From: Clostridiales bacterium
Lineage (GTDB): Bacteria; Bacillota; Clostridia; Oscillospirales; Ruminococcaceae
Assembly: GCA_029007575.1 (NCBI GenBank)
Contig: JAQXIB010000238.1
Location: forward strand, 1 to 11,842
Direction: 5' to 3'
DNA: 11,842 nucleotides
Below the pieces are notes generated by a model that saw nothing but the letters and a program-made list of their open reading frames with translations, was not told the DNA's origin and did no database searches. Below are positions 7,164 through 11,842 of the stretch, piece after piece. Within the stretch, counting starts at the first letter, position 1. Every line of letters starts with the position of its first letter. The position numbers and the translations under genes were made by a program.

Positions 7164-7196
7164 GGCTTGTTTTCAACACTGACGAGAAAACAAGCC
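7164..7196. other. Strong hairpin after the regulator gene, no T-tract
   Basis: GGCTTGTTTTC (7164-7174) pairs perfectly with GAAAACAAGCC (7186-7196) across an 11-base loop, starting 6 bases after the regulator stop codon. It is followed by GAGAAGCTAAG rather than a T run, so it is not a standard intrinsic terminator. It may protect the 3' end of the regulator mRNA or assist termination. Confidence 0.6.
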
Positions 7197-7291
7197 GAGA
7201 AGCTAAGACGGAGAAGGCTTTATATAAACGAAAAACAGTATCCAGCCAATTGTGTTTAGATTTTGTTTATAGGGGAAGCTATCAGCGCCAA

Positions 7292-7307
7292 AATAAAACG
7301 TTTTGCG
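7292..7307. promoter_or_regulatory. LacI-type operator B (partial)
   Basis: The centre is a perfect 10-bp AAAACGTTTT palindrome (7295-7304), with a right flank (GCG) close to that of operator A (GCA) and a degenerate left flank. It lies about 141 bp upstream of operator C, centre to centre, and upstream of the predicted importer promoter. It may act as an auxiliary site for looping. Confidence 0.5.
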
Positions 7308-7366
7308 TCAAAAAGCACGTTTATATGACAAATATTTCCAATATTTTTACTATCTTTGAAAAGCTA

Positions 7367-7398
7367 TTGACTTATTTTTATTTTTGTATTATTATAAT
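7367..7398 (+). promoter_or_regulatory. Likely promoter of the ABC importer operon
   Basis: TTGACT (7367-7372) and TATAAT (7393-7398) sit in an A/T-rich stretch, but the 20-bp spacer is longer than ideal. An overlapping alternative is TTGAAA (7356-7361), 17 bp, TATTTT (7379-7384). Either would start transcription about 25-45 bases upstream of operator C, so a bound repressor would block elongation. Confidence 0.45.
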
Positions 7399-7430
7399 AT
7401 CGAAAGATAAAAGGAAAAATTATTGCTTTT

Positions 7431-7450
7431 TATGCAAAACGTTTTACATA
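7431..7450. promoter_or_regulatory. LacI-type operator C
   Basis: TATGCAAAACGTTTTACATA is a 20-bp palindrome with one mismatched pair and a central CG, the best of the three related sites. It lies between the predicted promoter and the start codon of the solute-binding protein gene. If translation started at the upstream TTG (7423) or ATG (7432) the operator would fall inside the coding sequence, one reason to prefer the start at 7480. Confidence 0.7.
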
Positions 7451-7464
7451 AAACTTTGCTTCGG

Positions 7465-7471
7465 AAAGGTG
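7465..7471 (+). promoter_or_regulatory. Ribosome binding site that sets the TTG start at 7480
   Basis: AAAGGTG is followed by 8 bases and TTG-AAA-AAA. The protein from this TTG begins M-K-K and runs straight into a signal peptide. The earlier in-frame starts (7423, 7432) have a poorer site and would add 16-19 residues without a normal signal-peptide n-region. Confidence 0.65.
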
Positions 7472-7479
7472 TGTTTGTA

Positions 7480-10377
7480 TTGAAAAAAGGATATACATGC
7501 AGCGGCATAAAAAGGATGTTATCCTGTTTGTTTATCGCTTCAATCACGATTTCCTCTTTTGCCGTTTTCGGAGTAAAATACGTTGATGCTGTTTCTCAGG
7601 ACAGCTTGTTGAAGACCGATACCGCTTCGGCAACAGTCGGCAGTTATTATGATTATTATAATCAATTTTCCGCAGAGGAGGCAGCCGTTCACTCCGTAAC
7701 GGTTCATGCAGATCATATCACCGGCGCGCAGCACCTTGAAAATGCCATATCGGTTTATGAAAACCTGTCAGCCGGTGTATTATCGGAAGATAATGAGTGG
7801 TGCGAGTGGGATTTTGATGTCCCTGAAGCCGGAATTTATTCTATCAGGCTGAATTATTATCCGCTTAAAGCAACCGGGCTGGATATTGAATTGGGTATCC
7901 TGCTGGACGGCAAGGCTCCGTTTCATGAAATAGACAGTATAACATTGCCGCGGACATGGATAGATGAACATATCATCCAATCGAATAACAACGGAAATGA
8001 TATTCGTCCGGCACAGATCGAAAAAGAATGCTGGAGTACACGTTGGCTTGAGGACAGCAATGGGATGTATGCGGAACCGTACCGCTTTTATTTGGAAGCG
8101 GGAACCCACAAATTGCGTATTTCGGTCAAGCGGGAAGCGGTGGCAGTTTCCGAGATACTGTTCGGCAGTAAAGCGCAACCCGGCAGCTACGATGAATATA
8201 TAAAGAAGCACAGCAATCAAAAGGTGACCGGCGAGACTTATGTGTTGCAGGCAGAGCAGGCATACGAGAAAAGCAGCCCCATACTTTATCCGTTATGCGA
8301 TCGCGGCAGCGCGGCAACCTATCCGAATCATCCGTTTTATACCCGCTACAATACCATTGGCGGCAGCAATTGGAGCAGCTTCGGCAGCACAATTTCCTGG
8401 ACCGCAAATGTGCCGGAAGACGGGCTGTATCAAATTCAATTCCGTGTACGGCAAAATTTCAATCCGGGACTGAATTCTTACAGAAACCTTTATATCAACG
8501 GAGAACTTCCGTTTGCCGAGGCAAAAAATATCGCCTTTGAATATCATACCAGTTGGTACGTTAAAACACTGGGGGAAGGAACGCCTTTGCTGGTGTATTT
8601 GAAAAAAGGCGATGTCATTACGCTGGAAGTGACGTCAGGCGAGTTATATACCGCATTGCGTGATATCAATCAGATTGTTCTGGAATTAAATGCGCTTTAT
8701 CGAAAAATCATTATCATAACCGGGACGGAGCCGGATACAAACCGTGATTACGGCTTGGAAAATTCTCTGCCGGGGCTTTTGGAGGAATTGGAAAGCATAC
8801 AGGAAGGACTGCGTAGGGCATATGACACAATAACGAATGTGACCGGGAAAAAGGATTCCCAAGCATCATCTATCATTCAGATGTGTGATATGCTCGATGA
8901 CTTTCGGGATGATTCCGAATTGATCCCGAAACGTATTTCCAAATTCAAAGGAAATATCGAAACGATATCCTCGCTGCTCCTGTTGCTGAACAGCCAGCCG
9001 CTTGAAATCGACTGTTTCGGCTTTGTACCGGAAGGGGCGGAAGGAATACAGGAAAATGTTTCTTTCTTTGAAAGCTTTTTCTTTGAAATGCAAAAATTTA
9101 TTTCTTCTTTTATCAGTGAGTACAATTCGATTTCCGGTTCCGGCAAAGGAAAGAGTATTACGGTTTGGGTAGGAACCGGACGAGATCAGGCACAGGTGCT
9201 GGATAATTTGATCGATGACACCTTTGTTCCGGTTTATCATACCCAGATAGAACTGAGCATGGTGGAAACAAAAGATGTCCTTTTGCAGGCTACTTTGGCG
9301 GGAAAAGGACCGGATGTCGCGCTGATGGTGGAGCAGGCGGAACCGGTTAATCTCGCAATGCGCGGCGCGTTGATGGATCTTTCGGATTATGTGGATCGGA
9401 AGAAATTACTGGAGATCTTCCACGAATCTGCGTTAAAGCCTTTTTATTATGAAGGCGGCTTATATGGTTTGCCCGAGACGGAAAGCTTTAATTTGCTTTT
9501 GTACAGAACCGATATCTTTGCGGAACTTGGATTGGAACCTCCTAAAACATGGGATGAGTTTTACCATGCTATGGAGGTGATCCAAAAGGTCAATCTCCAG
9601 GTCGGGATCAACGAAGTAAATTCCTCCAATGCCGGCGTTTCGGCAAGTATTTCTATATTTGATGCGTTTTTATTTCAAAACGGCGGTACATACTATACTG
9701 CTGATCTGAAGCGATCCTGTTTTGACGTGCAGGCAGCATATGACGCGTTTGATCAATGGGTTACTCTGTACAGAGATTATAAATTATCCAAGAGCATTGA
9801 ATTCTACAATCGGTTCCGAAGCGGTGAAATGCCGATGGGAATCACATCCATGACGATTTACAATCAATTGATGGCTGCGGCGCCTGAACTCAGAGGGCTT
9901 TGGGCAATGGCACCGATACCGGGCAAGCGGATGGAGGACGGCAGCATTAACCGTGCAGAATCAAGTGTGGTGACCGGATGTATGGTTTTGAATTCTGCAG
10001 TGAAAAAAGGACTCGGAAAAGAAGCTGCTGAATTTTTGATGTGGTGGATTTCAGGTGATACCCAACTGCAATACGGAAAAGAACTGGAAGCCACTATGGG
10101 TATCGGCGCAAGATATTATCCGGCCAATATTCAGGCATTCAAGAAAATGGGATGGTCAAAATCCGAAGCGGCAGTCATCGAGGAACAATGGAACCAAATC
10201 ATCAATGTAAACCAGATCCCCGGTAACTACATTGTCACACGCAATCTGACCAATGCGCTGCGTGCTTGTTATGACGTGGATAAAGGCGGATATCAAACCA
10301 GACGCCAACTGACGCTTTATAATAAGATTATCAATGATGAGATCACCCGAAAACGCAAGGAATTCAATCTGGACTGA
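7480..10377 (+). CDS. Large ABC sugar-transporter solute-binding protein with two N-terminal beta-sandwich modules
   Basis: Secreted capture protein of 965 residues from the TTG at 7480; typical family-1 solute-binding proteins are 400-550. The signal peptide has basic residues (KK, KR) and a hydrophobic stretch to about residue 32, with possible cleavage after VDA (35-37); no lipobox is seen. Module 1 (about 72-230) contains WDFDVPEAGIYSIRL; module 2 (about 252-405) starts YVLQAEQAY and contains ISWTANVPEDGLYQI, both reminiscent of CBM6/CBM35-like carbohydrate-binding folds. A mostly helical segment (about 428-552) follows. The C-terminal half (about 558-950) is the solute-binding domain, with ITVWVGTGRD, KGPDVALMVEQ, YGLPETESFNLLLYRTDIF and FNGG-like FQNGGTYY motifs. 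The first permease gene follows after 19 bases, so they share an operon. The domain plan resembles oversized binding proteins seen in some Clostridia and Paenibacillus; ligand unknown. Confidence 0.85.
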   Translation: MKKGYTCSGIKRMLSCLFIASITISSFAVFGVKYVDAVSQDSLLKTDTASATVGSYYDYYNQFSAEEAAVHSVTVHADHITGAQHLENAISVYENLSAGVLSEDNEWCEWDFDVPEAGIYSIRLNYYPLKATGLDIELGILLDGKAPFHEIDSITLPRTWIDEHIIQSNNNGNDIRPAQIEKECWSTRWLEDSNGMYAEPYRFYLEAGTHKLRISVKREAVAVSEILFGSKAQPGSYDEYIKKHSNQKVTGETYVLQAEQAYEKSSPILYPLCDRGSAATYPNHPFYTRYNTIGGSNWSSFGSTISWTANVPEDGLYQIQFRVRQNFNPGLNSYRNLYINGELPFAEAKNIAFEYHTSWYVKTLGEGTPLLVYLKKGDVITLEVTSGELYTALRDINQIVLELNALYRKIIIITGTEPDTNRDYGLENSLPGLLEELESIQEGLRRAYDTITNVTGKKDSQASSIIQMCDMLDDFRDDSELIPKRISKFKGNIETISSLLLLLNSQPLEIDCFGFVPEGAEGIQENVSFFESFFFEMQKFISSFISEYNSISGSGKGKSITVWVGTGRDQAQVLDNLIDDTFVPVYHTQIELSMVETKDVLLQATLAGKGPDVALMVEQAEPVNLAMRGALMDLSDYVDRKKLLEIFHESALKPFYYEGGLYGLPETESFNLLLYRTDIFAELGLEPPKTWDEFYHAMEVIQKVNLQVGINEVNSSNAGVSASISIFDAFLFQNGGTYYTADLKRSCFDVQAAYDAFDQWVTLYRDYKLSKSIEFYNRFRSGEMPMGITSMTIYNQLMAAAPELRGLWAMAPIPGKRMEDGSINRAESSVVTGCMVLNSAVKKGLGKEAAEFLMWWISGDTQLQYGKELEATMGIGARYYPANIQAFKKMGWSKSEAAVIEEQWNQIINVNQIPGNYIVTRNLTNALRACYDVDKGGYQTRRQLTLYNKIINDEITRKRKEFNLD

Positions 10378-10380
10378 TGC

Positions 10381-10388
10381 GGAGGGAG
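10381..10388 (+). promoter_or_regulatory. Ribosome binding site that sets the permease start at 10397
   Basis: GGAGGGAG precedes the ATG at 10397 by 8 bases. The longer frame from 10334 would overlap the solute-binding protein gene by 44 bases and add a polar N-terminus not expected in this family, so 10397 is preferred. Confidence 0.75.
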
Positions 10389-10396
10389 AAAACCGT

Positions 10397-11314
10397 ATGG
10401 GAAATAATATGAATGCCCCAAAACCTAAAAAGCGAAAAAAGATCGGTAGCTATGTTCCGTATTATGTTCTTCTTGCTCCGTTTCTGATTGCCTTTATCAC
10501 TTTAACGGTGCTGCCGATTCTTGGCTCTATATTTTTAAGCTTTACTGATTTTAATATGGTTCAGATGCCCAAATGGAATGGGATCGGAAATTATTTAAGG
10601 TTGTTTTTCCAGGACGACATTTTTAAGATCGACATCAAAAACACGCTGTTAATTGCAATTGTCACAGGTCCTACCGGTTATATTTTAAGCTTTGTGATTG
10701 CATGGTTTATTAACGAGTTCGGGCGAAAGATGAGAACCTTTTTGACATTTATTATGTATGCGCCTGCTCTGTGCGGAAACGCCTTTTTCCTCTGGACTTT
10801 CATTTTTTCGGCAGACAGCGGCGGTTTACTGAACACCTTGCTGTCCAATCTCGGTCTGATCAGTGACCCGATCGCATGGCTTTCGGATACGAATTACAAC
10901 ATGATGGTTGTCATGATCGTCACGATCTGGAACAGCTTCGGCGTTGGTTTTCTTTCTTTCCGCGCGGGCTTGCAGTCGCTGGACAGCACCTATTATGAAG
11001 CGGCGGCAATTGATGGATTGCGGAATCGCTGGCAGGAATTGTATTATGTCACTTTTCCGCAAATGGGACCGCAGCTTTTATTCGGTGCTGTCAACGCCAT
11101 TGCGGGGGCGTTCGGCGTCGGTGCGATTAACAAAGCGCTGACCGGATATCCCAGTACAAATTATTCTACCGATACCATTGTTTTACATATGCAGGATCAC
11201 GGTAATATCCGTTTTGAGATGGGATATGCGTCCACGATTGCGGTTGTACTGTTTGTCATGATGGTCGTAACGAATTATATCGTGAAAAAGGCTCTGAAAC
11301 GATTTACAGCTTAG
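10397..11314 (+). CDS. ABC sugar-transporter permease, MalF/UgpA-like
   Basis: Inner-membrane permease of 305 residues, normal for the CUT1 class, forming a heterodimeric channel with the permease encoded just downstream. The basic cytoplasmic N-terminus (PKPKKRKK) leads into the first membrane helix (VPYYVLLAPFLIAFITL), and about six hydrophobic segments follow. The ATPase-contacting EAA loop is clear: YYEAAAIDGLRNRWQELYY, with EAA at about residues 201-203 and the conserved glycine at 207, followed by a TFPQM version of the usual LP element. The stop is followed by GAGGTG and the next gene 17 bases later. No ATPase gene is visible in the window; CUT1 systems in Firmicutes often share an MsmX-type ATPase encoded elsewhere. 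Substrate cannot be inferred from the permease. Confidence 0.93.
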   Translation: MGNNMNAPKPKKRKKIGSYVPYYVLLAPFLIAFITLTVLPILGSIFLSFTDFNMVQMPKWNGIGNYLRLFFQDDIFKIDIKNTLLIAIVTGPTGYILSFVIAWFINEFGRKMRTFLTFIMYAPALCGNAFFLWTFIFSADSGGLLNTLLSNLGLISDPIAWLSDTNYNMMVVMIVTIWNSFGVGFLSFRAGLQSLDSTYYEAAAIDGLRNRWQELYYVTFPQMGPQLLFGAVNAIAGAFGVGAINKALTGYPSTNYSTDTIVLHMQDHGNIRFEMGYASTIAVVLFVMMVVTNYIVKKALKRFTA

Positions 11315-11331
11315 AATTTGAGGTGAATAGC

Positions 11332-11842
11332 TTGGCATCAACAGGAATTATGCGGAAGATTAAAATGAAGCTGAAGGAAAACAAGAAACCCATGCTTTCA
11401 CGCACCAAAGCGGGAAATGTCGGTATTTTTCTCTTTTTGCTTTGTATCGGTACTTTTATGATTCTTCCGGTGTTTTATTCCATTATACAGGCTTTTAAGC
11501 CGATCGAGGAATATTATGCATTCCCTCCGCGCTTTTTTGTAAAAAATCCGACATTCGAAAACTTTAAAATGGTTTTTGAATTGGCGGGAAATTTATGGGT
11601 GCCTTTTTCTAGATATATTTTTAACAGCGTTTTTGTCTCTGTCGGCGGAACGATGATCTATGTGATGGTTGCTTCGATGGCGGCATATCCTTTGGCAAAG
11701 GCAAGGTTCCCGGGCAAAGCTTTAATATCCATACTGGTTGTGTTTGCTTTGTTGTTTCAGGGAGATGCAATTACGCTCCCCCGATATATTATCCTGGCCG
11801 GACTCGGAACGATCAATACTTATTGGGCTGTTATTTTGCCGG
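11332..11842 (+). CDS. ABC sugar-transporter permease, MalG-like, 3'-partial
   Basis: Second membrane subunit of the importer. The frame is open to the window edge and gives 170 codons; the family is about 280-300 residues, so the EAA loop lies beyond the end. Translation most likely begins at the TTG at 11332 (M-A-S-T-G-I-M), 6 bases after GAGGTG (11320-11325). In-frame ATGs at 11350 and 11365 are alternatives but lack a good binding site. The N-terminus is basic, then a first membrane helix (about residues 34-52), the family-typical periplasmic stretch (QAFKPIEEYYAFPPRFF, then NPTFENFKMVF), and a second and third hydrophobic region including FNSVFVSVGGT and AYPLAKARFPGK, both characteristic of MalG/AraQ permeases. 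It is in the same operon as the solute-binding protein and first permease. Confidence 0.9.
   Translation, partial: MASTGIMRKIKMKLKENKKPMLSRTKAGNVGIFLFLLCIGTFMILPVFYSIIQAFKPIEEYYAFPPRFFVKNPTFENFKMVFELAGNLWVPFSRYIFNSVFVSVGGTMIYVMVASMAAYPLAKARFPGKALISILVVFALLFQGDAITLPRYIILAGLGTINTYWAVILP

Noticed and set aside
7192..7220. Alternative pairing AAGCC/GGCTT suggesting a two-state RNA switch after the regulator gene
   Set aside because: The alternative stem is only 5 bp against a perfect 11-bp hairpin and no expression platform (T-tract or sequestered start) is nearby.
7423..7479. Longer start (TTG 7423 or ATG 7432) for the solute-binding protein
   Set aside because: It would place the best LacI-type operator inside the coding region and push the signal peptide away from the N-terminus; the TTG at 7480 has a better binding site.
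7250..7483. 77-codon + strand frame in the importer upstream region
   Set aside because: It is dominated by AT-rich promoter sequence, covers operators B and C and lacks a ribosome binding site.
10334..10396. Longer start for the first permease overlapping the binding-protein gene
   Set aside because: The added 21 residues are polar and atypical, and a strong GGAGGGAG lies properly spaced before the ATG at 10397.

Overview
The window looks like a carbohydrate-utilisation region from a Gram-positive anaerobe of the Firmicutes, most likely Clostridia. Base composition is moderate, strong AGGAGG-type ribosome binding sites precede most genes, TTGACA/TATAAT promoters are recognisable, and the CUT1-type ABC transporter has no ATPase gene beside it in the window. 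No RNA genes, CRISPR arrays or insertion sequences were found. The host assignment is inferred from these traits and from protein resemblance, not from a marker gene.

Bases 1-2981 (+ strand) hold a tight three-gene operon for L-pentulose phosphate metabolism: an L-ribulose-5-phosphate 3-epimerase (UlaE/SgbU type, 5' end cut off by the window), an FGGY kinase of the L-xylulose/3-keto-L-gulonate kinase type (LyxK/SgbK), and an L-ribulose-5-phosphate 4-epimerase (AraD/UlaF/SgbE type). Together they would convert L-xylulose to L-xylulose-5-P, L-ribulose-5-P and finally D-xylulose-5-P. The operon ends at a clear intrinsic terminator (about 3119-3166).

Bases 3400-5634 (- strand, convergent with the operon) encode a cytoplasmic GH94-family glycoside phosphorylase of unknown specificity. 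Between it and the next gene (5635-6129) lies a dense control region: a 27-bp imperfect inverted repeat around a 46-bp centre, a perfectly symmetric consensus promoter that reads both ways, a near-palindromic LacI-type operator, and a second consensus promoter for the regulator.

Bases 6130-7158 (+) encode a LacI/GalR-family regulator. After a 320-base gap with two more copies of the AAAACGTTTT operator core come an ABC sugar importer: a very large secreted solute-binding protein (two tandem beta-sandwich modules, a helical segment, then a family-1 solute-binding domain), a MalF/UgpA-like permease, and the start of a MalG-like permease that runs off the window.

A coherent reading is that a glycoside is captured by the large binding protein, imported, and cleaved by phosphorolysis by the GH94 enzyme, with the LacI-type regulator acting at the shared AAAACGTTTT operators. 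The pentulose operon may handle one of the released sugars, or may be an independent neighbour. The substrate cannot be read from the sequence.
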